NCBI GenBank assembly: GCA_025642065.1
Contig: JAODUP010000160.1
Location: 62,001 to 126,000, forward strand
Length of the DNA stretch: 64,000 nt
Direction of reading: 5' to 3'
From: Paralvinella palmiformis
Lineage: Eukaryota; Annelida; Polychaeta; Terebellida; Alvinellidae
A program made the position numbers and the translations under genes. Below the pieces are notes generated by a model. That model searched no databases and was not told the origin of the DNA. It saw only the letters and a list, made by a program, of their open reading frames with translations. Position 1 is the stretch's first letter. Each line of letters begins with the position of its first letter. This document shows, one piece after another, positions 28,010 to 44,773 of the stretch.

Positions 28010-28571
28010 CCATCATCTTATATAAACACAACATTGAAAGGTAGAAATTTGAGTGAGTAACTATGCCCACTTAAAATGACTTTGCAGACAAGGCTGTTTT
28101 TGAATGCCACTTTACCCTTCTGTCTCATAACACTATATTTTTTCATCAGTCCGTTGTTGAGCAATAACCAGATCATATTTCTACACAGTTCCCAAGATCA
28201 CTGCCTCCTGCCAAATCTCATTCAGAGATAAAAAGCCTAACTTCAGCTTTCTATATAACAGGAAACAAAAAATTAATTATGTGATTTCAAGAACTTGATA
28301 GTAGCATATCTCATATTTTCATACAACATATACTAATTATTATGTGTAGCCGATATACTTAATTTGTTTAGCTGTACATCATGTAATCACTGACTAGTTA
28401 GCAAAAGTAATTAGGTCCAGAAGGGGAGACTGGGATAACGTAGGACTTATTATATCTTTTTTTAACTTTGATCTTGCACTTTCTTACCATTTAAAAATTC
28501 ATGAAGTTGCATGGACACTACTTCATTCTCTGACTCCATAAATTCCATGAGCTATTGTATCAAGTTATAAT

Positions 28572-28611
<40 letters not shown>

Positions 28612-29113
28612 GAGTTTATATTTAGATTCATCAGACTCTGTCTATGAATTAAATGATGTTCTCCAATTAAGTATTTGTGTTATTTCCAATTCACAGTTTA
28701 TGCAATTCAATTGTGAATGATGCCGAGTGATTTCAATTGCAATATTATGATCAATCTCTTTGATTGTCTAATATCCCTTGGTTGTTATAAGTAGTCCTTA
28801 CTTTCATCCTAATCTCTATATCTTTTTCTACTCTCTAATTGTTTTTAGTTAATATAATTTGTGTTATGTATGTCTTCCTTTAGGAAATCATCGGTATGTT
28901 TTAAAAGATCTGGTTATCGTCAGTGTATGCTCACATTGATAAACAATACTGAGTCAGATAATGGCAATTATGTGTGTGTTGCTAGGTATGATGATATTCC
29001 AGTATCACATGCAGTACTCCAGTTGGATGTAGAAGGTATTGTGTCTGATATTAAGATGAAGTAATGTATGTTATACCAGTATGTGTGTATATATGGGATT
29101 TAGGATATATATA

Positions 29114-29178
<65 letters not shown>

Positions 29179-29837
29179 CATACATTAGATATAATGATGA
29201 TTGTCTCAGAACACTAAGACCCAAACATCCATTAAAGTCTATACCTCCACAAAGCTAAACATACATAAACATACAGCTCTAAAAACCTGTACATGCCGAG
29301 ACCTTTATATAACTGAGACACAAACAGTCTAGATGAGTCACTAGCCTACGAGACACAAACAGTCTGGATGTCAGTCACTAGCCTATGAGACAGTCCCCTT
29401 TATTAACGTGATATAATGTGTCATGCCAACTTTCCAGTGATATGATTTATTAGCATGGGGAAGAATTATGGTTATTTCTACATTTTAACTACATGTCTAA
29501 ACCATTAATAGTTTGGTCTGATCTATTTGTATACGAAACCAATCCATGGCACTTCTTGTAAAGGACCCCTTGCTCAGATTAGCAAGTAATTGGCAATTTA
29601 AGAACTAGTATAACAGAAAAGTTTTAAAATCCGACCAAACTATTGACTGTCTTGTTCTCTCTTAAGACAGCCAACACTAAATGGTGATAAATGACGTCAT
29701 TAAATTCAACTCATCAACTTAATCACAGGCATCTGGGCTAATTCTTATGGTATTAAAATATGTGTATGTGTGGCTGGTGGGCTCTCTTCTTGTTTCATTG
29801 TTTATGCATGGCTATTTATCTATCTGTGCTGCTTCAG

Positions 29838-29891
<54 letters not shown>

Positions 29892-30338
29892 TATGATTCT
29901 AGGTTTTATCAAGCCATGTGATTCTGGTCATGTATCCTGTAACAATACCAACAAGTGTATACCTGAATCATATCTTTGTGATAATTATGATGACTGTGGT
30001 GATGGAGAAGATGAAATCAACTGTTGTATGTTGCAAAAATATAAACATGCTTAATAATCACCAATAGCATTACCTTAATACATGTATTTGATAAATAACA
30101 GAGATATCGTTTGTGTACATTTTTTTTATAATGCAAGAATTTTGTTCTTTTATCAAAACTGTTTAAATTTTCTGTTGTAACAGAATTTCCTATTATCTAT
30201 CTTTTACAGTTTGTAATGGATTCCGATGTTCCAATTACAAGTGTATACCGATTGATCGTTGGTGTAACAAAAAAATGGACTGTCCTGATGGTGCTGATGA
30301 AATGCAGAACTGTACTTTATGTAAGTAATGTAAGCATG

Positions 30339-30382
<44 letters not shown>

Positions 30383-31104
30383 GCATGCTGTGTGTGTATG
30401 TGTGTGTGTGTGTGTTTGTGTAAGCATGCTGTGTGTGTGTGTGTGTGTGTTTGTGTAAGCATGCTGTGTGTGTGTGTGTGAGCATGTGTTTGTGTGTGTG
30501 TGTGAGCATGTGTGTGTGTGTGAGCATGTGTGTGTGTGTGTGTGTATGTGTGTGTGTGAAAGCATTGATGCAGAAAATGCTAATCATTATTGTAACATTT
30601 GGATAATCCATCAAGAGTCTGAATATAGAATATTGGCTTTTCTAACTAGGACACTAATTTAATCATTCCTAGAAATAAGGTATATTTTGTATACAAAAAT
30701 TAAAATCATCGTGTCGAGCCATGATAGCGCAGCTAGTTAGAGCTTAGGATTCGTAGTCGAACGGTCGCTGGTTTGAGGCTCCATGAGCTGGAATGCTATC
30801 ATGTGGCAACTGGTTCACTCATCCATAAAAAATGAGAACCTGACAGGACTTGATGGCAAGGAGTTTGAGTAACACTTTGCACCTATAATGGCAGCGTGTA
30901 TTATATTATTATTATCACGTATTAATCATACTTCATTTAAAAGGGACAATTGAAAGTGCAGATATTTCACTCAACCCAAATGGCATCACCAACTTTATGT
31001 GACTATTAACAATTGTTATAATACCATTAGTTTACTATTATGGGTGTAATAATTCATGATTTATATCTGCTTTGATTCTTTATGGCGTCAGTCTAGTCTG
31101 ATTC

Positions 31105-31168
<64 letters not shown>

Positions 31169-34100
31169 CATTTACTTAATGTTTATTTCACTTTATATCA
31201 AATCTTATGGTAATAAATCAATGGATACATGAATATTAATATTTCCTGTGGACTACTTTGATAATGATGATGTTGGTGATGATGAACAAGATGATAGTGA
31301 ATGGTGGTGATGATGATGATGATGATAATAATAATAATAATAAATGCGGATTTAATGGAATCACCCTTACTTAAGCAGGTGTTGTCCAAGCCAATACACT
31401 GTATATGATAGCTTATCACACATGCGCACACGCGCACACACGCACACACACACATGTATATTAAAAGAGGTCATAGATCAGGGTTACATATGCGAATGAT
31501 GTAAAGTCTGTATTCTGTTTTATCACAAATGCACCAGAAATGGCAGACTTTCTTCATCCGTGTAATGGTCACATTTTTTTAAAGACATACCAAGTTGGAT
31601 AGAATAAACAAATAATCAGCTCTTTGTTTTCTAATACTGTGTCATTGATAAATATAAAACTATTAGAAATGACTACAAATAACAGCCTCCCAGTGTAAAT
31701 AAATATTGATCTGCAACTAGAAAAATATCAATTTCTGAAATTTTGTAGCAAATTTGATGTAATGTGATGGTTCCTGTTAATAAAGTATTCTATGTTGTTA
31801 TCATTGATATTATATCTCAATTAAAGTGAGATTTACTATTAAGATGTTATGTTTATAGTTTGTCCTGATGGCTTTGTGAAGTGTAACTATTCTCTTGGAC
31901 AATGTGTACCGGCTAATGGAGTCTGTCAGCCTGACTATGCATGTGACGGTGGAGAAAATAACAGACATTGTTGTGAGTATAAATTGTGCCTTATAATTCA
32001 ATTCAAATATGATTCACCATAGTGTAGTAATTATTTACAAACATGTATATTTACAAAATATGTCAGAGATTATTTGAAATCTGATTGTGATTATTGATCC
32101 CTATAGCAAACAAGGTGGCTTATATAATTTTAATTTAAATAAACGATGCTGTATAATAAAATTTACACAGCAGTTCTTAATCTATCAATTAATTGGATAA
32201 ATAAAGATTTATTTTTGAAAAATATGAATATTTTATGTTGTTTAGAACAAAGAGTTATATAGAGTGATGTGAATATTTATTTAAAACAAACAGTTAATGG
32301 AATATTGTCATTCAATTATATAATTTAAATTTATATAAGAAGAAAATAAATTTGATATTGTATAATAAAGCACAGACAGACTAATTACCTTCTATATTTT
32401 ACATAAACACCTCCACACTATTGTAATATAAGTCAACTAGAATAATACAACAGCTAAATAAAATTCATAATGCCTGAGATTATTATGTAACAACAGGAAA
32501 TGCTTCAGTTTAATAAACCAAAACATACATAATCAAAACATACATATTCTCAATGTACATTAACCTACATCTTTATAAATCTATACATAGATAGACCTAT
32601 ATATATATATATTGTATATTTCAGCTTCATGTAATGAAATGCAGCTGATCAAATGTAACAACACCGGTCGTTGTGTTACTCCAGAATCCAAATGTAATGG
32701 TGTTAATGATTGTGGTGACTGGGAAGACGAACTTGATTGTGGTAAGTAAATAAATTAGCTTTGTAAAAATAGATTAATATTAGAGATTATTTAACTGACT
32801 TATAGCTGTTGTTATTAAAGGACAGCAGTTTTTTAATCTCAGTTAATTTTTTTAGGGATAGATTCCCTAAGCATAAATTATAAATAAAGGTACAGTAGGT
32901 CTGTTATAACATGAAATCCGATATAACACAGATAGACCTTGGACCCCGAATCCACGACAGAGCATTTTTGCATGAAATCCATCACTAAACTTTTTCAAAT
33001 GATTTGAATGCGTTTTACAGTTTATAATTCATACATTAGAAAAACATACTGAACAGCCATAACTTACCCACAAGTAGATTCACTAATCACAAACTTAATT
33101 ACAACCCACCTTGGCTCAATCAGCCCAATCTTAACCCTTATTTATTGTGTGACTCCACCCACTAAATAAGTTTGATTTTGTTTGTTAATTCACAGCTATT
33201 GCATTTGTTTTATGTATTGCAATTAGGAATCATTTTTTGTTCATAAAAGACCTCTGTTTTATCATATTGTGTCAGTTGCTATCTTCATCTGAAAAATATG
33301 CACTATTTCTGGCAGATAAATATCACCAATCCAAGATGGCTGTTACTTTTTTTATAGAATTTGTTTATAGAATTTTGCAGAAACATTTCAACACAAACAC
33401 TGAGGTGATATTTATGTTTAAGTCAACAAATGATTAAACAATTACTGGGAACATTTATTAAATAAACAGTTTTATGAAATCTTCAAGGATGGTGCAAAAT
33501 GAGGTAAATACAAGGACTCCCTTTTTTCGCCCACCCCAACAGTGTTCTGTCTCAGTTCATGTTCCACCTATAATGCAGTCGATAGGTTGTGAACACCAAC
33601 GACCATGTTATAACGGGGGCATACTGTAGCTGTTGTTTAAGAATTTAATTTTAATTAGGCTTTTTTTGGTGCTTGCTATATGTCTGTTGACATTATTAAT
33701 ATGACAATTAAATTAACTGATACTGTTCTAAGGACTTTACATTTCTAGATAGGGCTAGGTTCTAAAGTAGGAAGTCTTTGGTAATAATCTTGTGCCAGAA
33801 TTGTTACCAAAGTCATCTAAATGGCTGTATGTGGTGAAGTCAAGTCGTAACTTGTGTTCCTAGTTTCAGCTGAATATGATTGATTCCATGAAATTTCTGA
33901 GAATTTCAGAAACTGAACAATGTAGTACATACTAATCATCTACACAATGTATATATCACTACCCTCCTCCATGGAAAGCGCAGTACTAAAAATAATTTTT
34001 TAATTTTTTAAAACTGATATTGAGTAATGAAAGCTTTTATCATGATTAAATATATTATGCTTCAGAAGTTGTGTTATGTTTGTTGCATATTTTGATCTTT

Positions 34101-34255
34101 TATCAAGTGTCTTGGTAATTAAATTTTTAAACATTAAAATATTTTGGTAATTTTTAATTAGTAGATTAATCTGTTGATAATTACTGGCTCTTTATTTTGT
34201 TTAGCAAATTTATAGTCAAGGTTATTCTTCCCTCATATTCTAATAAAGAAATTTA

Positions 34256-34323
<68 letters not shown>

Positions 34324-35725
34324 ACTTAAGAAACAAATGTGGGGGATATCTATTAAAATTTACTCCCCCCTACTAAAGCTGTATTGTTTCCTAACATCTT
34401 GTTTTACAGTATGTTTCCCTAAAAGTCGCTGCCCTAAAACAGGTGTCTGTTTATCTAATGAATTGTTCTGCGATGGTAACAATGATTGTAAAGATGGTGA
34501 AGATGAACGGAAACCATGTCGTGAGTGTCTATCCATCAACATGAAACAGTTTAATGCATTTGTTGACATTTTTATGTTAGAAATGGCTGTCTGCTAGGAA
34601 TTTGAAAGATGTGTGTGCATGTGGGGGGGGAGGATAAAATCAACCTCACTGATAATCTGCTTTTAGGGAGTGATTTCTTATCAATAAAAGCTATAAAGAT
34701 CAGAATTTTCTTTGGGAATACACCTAGATTATATCACCTGAAAATTTATTTTTGCTGTTTCCAACATACATACTTTTATACAGCAATAATAATATATAAC
34801 AGATATAAAAAGCTTTCATGAAATCAGAGAAAAGTAAATAGAAGGACTAATGTAACTTGAGCTGTCATTAGGCCCCTAAGAAAACAAGGAAAAAAGATTT
34901 AAATAGATGCAAGTGCAGGCGTGTCATGTAACAAAATAAAACTATCTTATTACTCTACTTGAGTAGTTTTTTCAATTACCTGGAAGTAACAAAGTAAGAT
35001 TTCAACTAACGACTTTTACTTGTAACATTGTAATTTTATTAGTTACTTATTTAGTCATAACATAGCCTATGATTTAAGATACAGTTGAAACGGTTGCTGC
35101 AAATTATCATTACAAGTTGACACCAACTTGTGTATCTTCAATGAATTTATGGTAAATAAATATATTTTAATATGGTGTGGTATTGAAGTGAGTTTTGTAA
35201 GAACGCTAACATTTGTTATACATGTTTTAGCTGATGCTCATGGAAATTCAAGACCAATTTATTTTGAAAGGCTCAATTTGTTATACAATGTTTCATCCGA
35301 AGCCAACTGGTTTCTAAGATTCATCATAATTAAATTTGTAATCATCATACTGGTGACACTAACTTTGAGAATCAGCTTTTACTAAAGTTGAACAAGGGGT
35401 TGGTTCAGTGAACTGAAGGTGGCAGCACATCTGCACGTCTGTGAATGCAATGAACTTAAGGTGGCAGCACCTATCTGTGGACACAGTGGATTTTATTCAC
35501 TCTTGTGCACTGTGGATTTGTTTCTCATATTTTGTGTTACAATAATTTTTATTTCTACTTTTACTTCAATTACTTTTCAAAAGTAATTTTATTATTTACT
35601 CAAGTAAATATTTGCAAGTTTACTTTTACTTCTACTTAATTAGTCTTGAAAAGGCTTACTTTTATTAAATAAAAGTAGTTCAATCACCCCTGTGTAAGTG
35701 TCACATCACTATCTACACAATAAGT

Positions 35726-35782
<57 letters not shown>

Positions 35783-36756
35783 CCCAAGTAAGTCCACACT
35801 TCAAACCCAGAAAAACTGGTCTTAATTAGGGAGTGGTCTTAATGAAGAAACAGAAACACTTTATCTACACATACCACCTACAATACCACCTACAAACAAC
35901 CGCCAATCACACCTACCACCAACCTTTGATAAGGACCCAATTTCCTGCATGAAAATGCCCCCAATTACCCCCCCCATTATTCCGTCGATGCTTATGCAAT
36001 ACAAATACCATACATTATCATATAAATATTCCCACTATTACTGCCACACATGGACAGTGAAATGTTTCTGGTAATCTCTGAATTGATTGACAAGCTGTCA
36101 GGGTCATTAGGTGGTGATCATGACGATGTGGATTGTGCGGAGAAAGAGAGACTAATTTACTATTCTCGTAGTAATTGACTTGAACTATTTGGAGAACACA
36201 CCTGTGTCTGGTATGCAAAGATAAAAAATATATTAATATAAGAATTGAGATGATCATTGAGGCAACTACACACACAATGGTGCCACTGATTAAATTTTAA
36301 AAACATTTATGATTACATTTTTGGACATAACCTCAGATACATCATACTAAAAGAGTGGTCCCCTAAAATATTTGCATCTGAAGAAATGAGCAGTAATCCT
36401 ATTGTACTTCTCCAGCAGCCAGATAATTAACAATGGTTTTAATCCTATTTCTCTAGTTGCCTAAGAAATAATATACTTTGGTGAATAGATGGTGCTGGTG
36501 GTTGTTCTGCCTGTCTGGATCTGCAGAATGAGACATATTTATGTATAGCTATTAAGATTGTTGGTGCAACACTAACTGACATTTTAACCCAAAAAATCAG
36601 GTGTACTGGGAAGAGGGATAGATTTGATGGTTTGGGAATGCAAGTCAAGATTGTAAATTGGAACAGTTATAGAGCACAGGAGAAAATTTGGGATCTGTGA
36701 ATTGTGGTATTAATGAGGGAATGATGGTCTGAGGGAATGGTTTCTTATGTAATTCT

Positions 36757-36811
<55 letters not shown>

Positions 36812-38525
36812 ATTATACTTTCAGACATCAACTGTACAAGCATATACACTGTTCAGTGTAATTCCACAAATGATTGTATTTACACCAAAAAACTTTGTGA
36901 TGGTGAAAATGATTGTGGTGACTGGGAGGATGAGAAGAATTGTGGTAAGACTTTCAACTTTTTAATTATGCTAATAATTACCTTAACACAATTGGCTATC
37001 ATATCTTTTTCACTATCCAAATGATACTACTTTACGTTGGTATTAAATGTTTATCTTTTTGCTTACCAAGGTCAGTGTCTCCAGAGATCAAGTAGAGATC
37101 CTAAGATCCATACACATTTTCGGTGTGATTCTGGAGAGTGTCTTCATTATGGATTGCTATGTGATGGCTACAGTGACTGTCCGGATGGTAGTGATGAAAA
37201 TAATTGTGATGGAGGTAGGGGAGGTTGTGTGTGTCTCTTTGTGTGTGTGTGTGTGTGTGTGTGTTGTGTGTGTGTGTGTCAGTGAAAACATACACATGTA
37301 CATAAACACATACATACACACAGACATAGACACACACACACACACACACACACAAATAAACAAAAACCTGAAACCTTGCATTCATGAGATAAAAAGAGTT
37401 TTCTACATTATATAAGTCAACAGAAGGTGAAGAAGATGATGAGAAGTAACAACTGGTGTATAAATTATTTTGTCATTATAACATCTAGACTGTCCACCAA
37501 ATTTCATGAGATGTAATAATACCATCGGGAGACAATGTATACCTGAGGATTATAGATGTGATTATTATTACCATTGTGAAGATGGTGAAGATGAAGTTAG
37601 CTGCGGTATTTATACAGATTATTAGTTTGCTATTTTCTCAAATTATTATTATTTGTTAAATACTGTTCAATTTGGTAACGAATTTAAGTTTTAAATTACA
37701 AGTGTTCATATAATGTGCATTTTTTAGGATTCACTAGTCCCTGTGCAGATAGTGAATTTTTTTGCAACAATACACATAAATGTGTATCCAAAAAATACAG
37801 ATGTGATGGGGAAGATGATTGTGGTGATCACGAAGATGAACAAAATTGTCGTAAGTATCAGCAAATAAGGAAAATCTTTTAATTTGTTTTATGGAATTTA
37901 TCAATGAACAAATCAAACTATAATGTGGGTGATAAAGGAAGATATGAAGTCGATGGCTGTCAGCACATTGACATGTCCTGCTATACAGAACATAACCATC
38001 AGCACAATCATATCATATGTGATATATTGTATATAACGACAGTTGCTGTGAACAAATCACAAATTAACTCATCACAAGTTCATACAGTGCATACTATCAG
38101 GGAACATCATATGACCATATGTTTTGGTAAGATAAAATTTAGGTAGGAAGAAAAACCCATCAAGCACCATAAGGCAAAGATTAGCCATAATTTCCTAACC
38201 CAATGTTCAGACAATTAACTAAAAATATTTCTCGTCACTTCTAAAGTGAATGGCTTCATTGCTCTTTGTTAATTATGAACACATCTTATTTTTGTATATA
38301 ACTTCATGATTCTATTTAAACTGAATTCCATGCCAGATATACAATTGCTGCAGGTATATTTGAATCAGTTTGATAGCTATTATATGAACTGAACAGTTCT
38401 TTTTGAATAATGTTGCTAATAATTTTATATGAATTGAGAAAGAGATGAAATGACCATTTTACATATTTTTACACTGGTTTGATGCAAAACCTTTTAAAGT
38501 GGGAAATGGGTGGACTTCTGCATGA

Positions 38526-38569
<44 letters not shown>

Positions 38570-39875
38570 CATTTATTGTCATGGCCAGTTACAAAGTGAT
38601 ATATAACACACAGGCAATTATTTGCTCTGAAGGAAGTTGAATGTGGCTAAAAATTAATACTATAATATTAAATACCTGTCTGAAATTGATTTCACTGTGT
38701 TTCCTTTAAGAATATTTAATTACATAATTGTTGTATTTATGATAATAATAATACAAATAAGTGTCACTATAATATAAGTATGGACTAATGGAGACTAGTT
38801 CTAGCTTTTCTTTAATTTTGTTTTAAATAGAACTCCTAATTACTGGTAGCTAATAGTTAACTCACTCACATTTATAATATTTTTGTAAAAGGAAACTATT
38901 ACTATTATGAAGGTGGAGCAAGGGTTTATAGAGGGTCAACCCCAACAATTTTTCAACATTGAGTCCTGTCTTTTAAAATACAAAAATTAAGGGAAAATTT
39001 GGTAATTATTTTAGTGTTCTAGGCTATATTAACTATTATAAACCAAAATTTTATTAATCATTGAAAGGTTGAAATTTTATCAATGCATTAATTAAATGAA
39101 CGTCTATAATCCAAATTGTTCTGAAGAATTGTTGGCAACTGTTAATAGTCCCCATCAATATGAAAATATACAAACCAAAACTTCTGGAATCTAACTCTTA
39201 GGTATATTATTTTAATTCTAGTTTAATGCCATTTAGATTAGATCATTTACTGTAGAGAATGATTGATAGTTGAAATTTGTGTTGAATTACTATAATTCAA
39301 ACACATTTACACAAATTATAATTGTTCTTCTTTTGATGAGTAATACCTTTTTTTATGATGGGTGGATGTTAGTCACAACCATACAGAAAGTATGGGAAAA
39401 TAGTATTCACAGGAAAACAATAAGCAGATGTAATCTATGGTTAAGGTATTTCAAATTAGATTGAAATATTTATAAAAATAGTAAATAAAGAATGCTGTTA
39501 TTAATTACAGATAAACCGTTTAACATGTGTTTATTGTTCCAGCCTGTGGTGCGAGTGAGTTCCTGTGCAGTAATAACATGACATGTAGAGCATATAACAC
39601 CTGGTGTAATGGAAAAGATGACTGTGGAGACAACAGCGATGAACTTGTAAATTGTACTTCATGTAAGTCATGTATCTCTTTATATCTGGGAATATCGTTG
39701 ATGAGCAATCTTGCAACAAAGTAAAAGATTTTGATATGATTTGTAAATACGTATGCTGATGAATAGCCAAAAAGAAACACAGTTTAGCAAGATTCTTATT
39801 TTTGTAATGTCATTAATAGTAAAATAATATAAAGCAAGAATTATAAGTTTCATTTGCATGGTTCATGAACAGAAA

Positions 39876-39906
<31 letters not shown>

Positions 39907-40361
39907 CAAACATACTGTGGTTTTTAACTGCAGAATGTATCATTTAGAGCTCAAATTTATAAATGTTTTGCTTTCCCTATATTATCACTGCTATATACAC
40001 AGAGCTGAATATTAAAATCTTCTGGTAAACTTAAATCCTGGTATTTAACAGTCTTGTACAGCAGTGATTTACCATTGAGTGGTTTGTGACACCCTCGCAG
40101 TTGCCACATTTAATTGATGGAAGTTTAGTATTTTTATCATAATTCTGAGCCTTTAGAAGTTATTGTTTGTACTTTTTAACATATCCCCTCCAAGCTGGAC
40201 TCATTTGATCTAAGAATCTGATATCACAATGAACAGCACCATTGTTTCCATTAAATTTATTTAGACTTTGTCTCCATGGGGAATCTGTAAATTACACACC
40301 ATTTGCGTCATTTGAGGTTACCAGCCATGTAAAAAAAACTGCGATTTCAGCCATTATTATA

Positions 40362-40435
<74 letters not shown>

Positions 40436-40984
40436 TAATACATGATATTCATACTTTAAAGGCCAATAACGTTTTCATCAATTAAAAATTAGAAAACTAC
40501 ATTTGCACAAAGTTAAAAATTAATTATATTGCTCTGTGTATAGCCTTGATATCCAGCGAAATTATGGATGCTGTTAATAAGCTAAACCTGATATGTTGTC
40601 TGAACTTGATGGTTTATATGCTGAATACTACAAGTTCATCAGTGAATGATAGTGGCTATTAATAAAGCAGTGGTTTTCATTATATTACAATGATTTATTA
40701 TGATGATGTCCTGCACTGCATACACCATTGCACTCCTCATACAAGTCACATATACCTTTCCTTTTAACTTCAATGACACATCTTGCTTGTTGAGATCCCT
40801 GACAGCTCTTGAAACCTTCTCCATTCACAACCCACTCTCACTACTAATGATGAATTTAATCCTCCACCTCCATACAGTGGACCACTCCCCCAGATAACAG
40901 AATTTTTCAACTCTGTTTAGACATACCATTTCCCAGGTCTGTGCTTTCCTGTATGTTGAGATCCTCTTGCTCACATGATCCCTC

Positions 40985-41026
<42 letters not shown>

Positions 41027-41466
41027 ATTTGAATACTCCATGAGCTCTAAGACTTATAAATCTATAAACTAGTGCATGGTTGATCAGTATGGATGATTCA
41101 TCATAGACTCTGTACATTTGAGATGGAAGGAAGTAGGAGGATACTTATTTTTATCATGCCATTTCCTTATGTATTTCTCAGTTTCCAAAAATGTGAACAC
41201 ACAACTTTGATTATTTATGGAAGTCAGTCAATAAGTTGTTGTATTTTTGTGTAGATGACACAATGCAATCATTTAAATCCAATTAGAATGGTGAAGAAAT
41301 AGTAGCTGTGAATTGAGATGCAAGTAATAAGAATAATTTCAAGTGCAGAGCCAAGTGTGATGCAAGTACAAAGCATCAAACTTTGTTTCAATTTTTGTTT
41401 TTAAATTTAATATTAAATATCTGTATTCATAAATTATATTGAATCTGTTCTTAGTAATTGACCAGA

Positions 41467-41522
<56 letters not shown>

Positions 41523-42021
41523 ATATATAGTAGGTCCCTATTATAACATGGATGTTGGGGTGGTCAACCATGTTATAAGTGGACCACGTAGCAAGATCAC
41601 ATAAGCAAAAAATAGAGAGTACATGTATTCACCTCATACTGCATCCCCTCCCCCAAAGATTACATAGGACTGTTTATTTCATAAATGTTCCCAGTAACTG
41701 TTTCATGATTTGTTGACTTAAACATGGAGTCACACAATAAATGAGGGTTGTGAATGGGCTATTTGTTTGGCTGAGTGAGCCAAAGTGGTGTGTAATTAAC
41801 AAATCTACTGGTGGGTAATTTGTGGCAGTTGGCTATGATTTTATGTGTGAATTACAAACTGTGAAAACGCATTTAAATTATTTCGAAAAATTTGATCGGT
41901 CAGTGGCAGATTTCATGCCATTTAGCAGAAAATGAACTGTCATTGATTCATGAATTGGGGTTCAAGGTTTGACTATGATATATCCTACTTTGCATTATAC
42001 TGATCTGCATTACAATGAGGG

Positions 42022-42096
<75 letters not shown>

Positions 42097-42671
42097 TGGA
42101 ATCACTAGCAAAAATATCATATTCTCACTGAAAGAAATTAATATGAAAAAGATTCAGATACTGTAATCAGCCTAAATATATCAATTAAAGAAAATTGCAA
42201 AACGTTTGTTTGCATTCATTTAAAAACATATTGTTAAAAACTGCCATTTCAGCCATTATTATTATTATTATTAAATCTATCCAATTTTTGGCTCTTCTTT
42301 TTTAACGACATTATAGATACATGTGACCTAGTAAAGGTTGTATTTGTTGTATTTAGTTTGTCCAGAAGGTCTGTTTCACTGTGACAGTGTAGATAAATAT
42401 CACTGTTTGCCACCATTCATGCTCTGTAATAGCCATTGGGACTGCGCTGATGGTGCTGATGAGCAGAACTGTGGTAAATAGTTATCTATTCTGTTATATT
42501 AATATATAATTTGTTTATAGTTACGTTATTACGTCTATCAAATGTTGTTTTTCTTTTATTCAGACTTATTGTAATTATTAGTATAAAGATTTCTATGAGT
42601 TTATTTAATTGGTTGTCAGTGATTGCAGTCACATGCACATGCATGCACACACACACACACACACACAACAC

Positions 42672-42732
<61 letters not shown>

Positions 42733-42989
42733 AGAAAAAAAAATATATTACATTTCTTTTATTAACAGAATGTCGATACAAGGATCAACTCAAATGTAAT
42801 GGTTCATATCTGTGTATTTGGGATACTCAGCTGTGTGATGGTAAAAATGACTGTGGGGACCTTGAGGATGAATTAGGATGTGGTAAATATTTTCACTTTA
42901 TCAATTATAATAAGAAATATTTTTCAGTAATATTGTTCAGTATTTGGCCTCCTATAAACATACACATGGTGATAAATAGTATTTTTCTA

Positions 42990-43050
<61 letters not shown>

Positions 43051-44271
43051 CTGTTTATCATTGGATCCTGGAAAGCAAAGTTCTTGATAATTCAGATTTC
43101 ATTCATGTTTAGTTGATAATAAGGGTATAAACATGAATGGTCACATCACATTAACATACTGACTGGTTGCAACCATTTTTGACACAAGAATCACATGTTA
43201 TGATACCCTCTATGAACTACCTTTAGCAAAAATATAATGATATCACAACATTTCTTGACTGTGAGTGAGACAACATATTTATTTTATAAATTTGGTAATA
43301 ACCTATAAATGTAGAGGATTCCTTACACAAGAAAAGTTTATGAAATATAAGACAATCCTGAGTCAGATACTATTCCAAGTGCCTATATATACTACTACTA
43401 CTACTACTACTACTACTAGGCCTAATTCATTTGACATTTATGATTTGAGTACAGTAAGCTCTCTTCATTGAGTATTTGACTATATACCAACACCATTCAT
43501 ATTTATAATTATAACACCTTATTGCCTTACATAACACTATTATGATGTGATGTCATCCTACTTAATAAAGGCATGTCTTAATAAAGGTAAGTTGAGGGGG
43601 GATTGTGATGGCTTTTTAGTTTGAGCTGGAAAATAAAGTGTGAGTTAATATTGGTCTGATGCCTTATGTTATTGATACTTGTCCATCAGAGAAGGGTAAC
43701 ATCCTTAGATCAGGAACAGTACCTGGATCAGACACTATCTGTGTATTAAGGATTTTTTTACTGGCCTGAAGTATCCTGTTACATCTCACTCAGCTCATAC
43801 CATCAAGAAATGAGTAGAAATTTAAAAAAGAAATATTAAATATTGCTTAAAGTTTATGATTGCTTCATTTGATAATAAAATATTTTCCATTTCATTAACA
43901 GGACCTTGTAGCAATACAGAATTTAAGTGTACAGAGATTGATGTCTGTATGAGTGAGGACAAATGGTGTGATTCAACTAAGGATTGTCCTAAAGGTAGTG
44001 ATGAACCGGATGATTGTTTAGTCTGTAAGTATTTAAGTTGTTTAAGGTAAATGTAGGCGTAAAGATGTCTAGTAAAAGCAACACAGTTTTGGAGCTATAT
44101 CTCACTTAGGAATTTAAATAGCTGAGAATGTGAATATTAATGAAAATGTATTTTGTACACAATTAGTTTAATATAAAGGGAAGTAGAACCTGTTATTTTT
44201 AAATGAGAAATACTTTCCATAATAATTTTGGCTAATGTTAACTGAATATGTAGAATTATTACCCTGTTAAC

Positions 44272-44329
<58 letters not shown>

Positions 44330-44716
44330 AAAGTAATAGCACACATATAATTAATAGGTCACTAATTTAGTTTTTCAAGAATTTGAATGTCTAATTTTAC
44401 TTAATATATTTCTGCATGCAACATTCATACATTTATTATTGACATGATCAAGAAAAGAATCCAGTATAAAGTATTTCCCGGTTTTTATTTCTATTTACTG
44501 AACCTATGAGGAATTGTGTTTGAGTAACACTCAAAATGTAACAGCACTGCTGATAATTTTTGTTTTGTTTTTAGGTGATAAAAGATGTGCACCAAATGAA
44601 ATAAAATGTGACAATAAGTGTCTCTCTGGAGCTAAGATGTGTGATGGAGTCCTTGATTGTTCTGATAATTCAGATGAAAAATACTGTAGTAAGTATATAA
44701 CAAGGCTAACTCATGA

Positions 44717-44773
<57 letters not shown>

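Noticed and set aside
30204..30614. Many frames rich in CVCVCV, HTHTHT or YIYIYI here and throughout the window
   Set aside because: All are translations of (TG)n, (CA)n and (TA)n microsatellites.
33237..33437. 66-codon frame at 33.2 kb
   Set aside because: Lies inside a Tigger-like MITE whose other copies do not keep the frame.
35128..35385. 85-codon frame at 35.1 kb
   Set aside because: Lies inside the non-autonomous hAT element; no transposase motif, so a chance frame.
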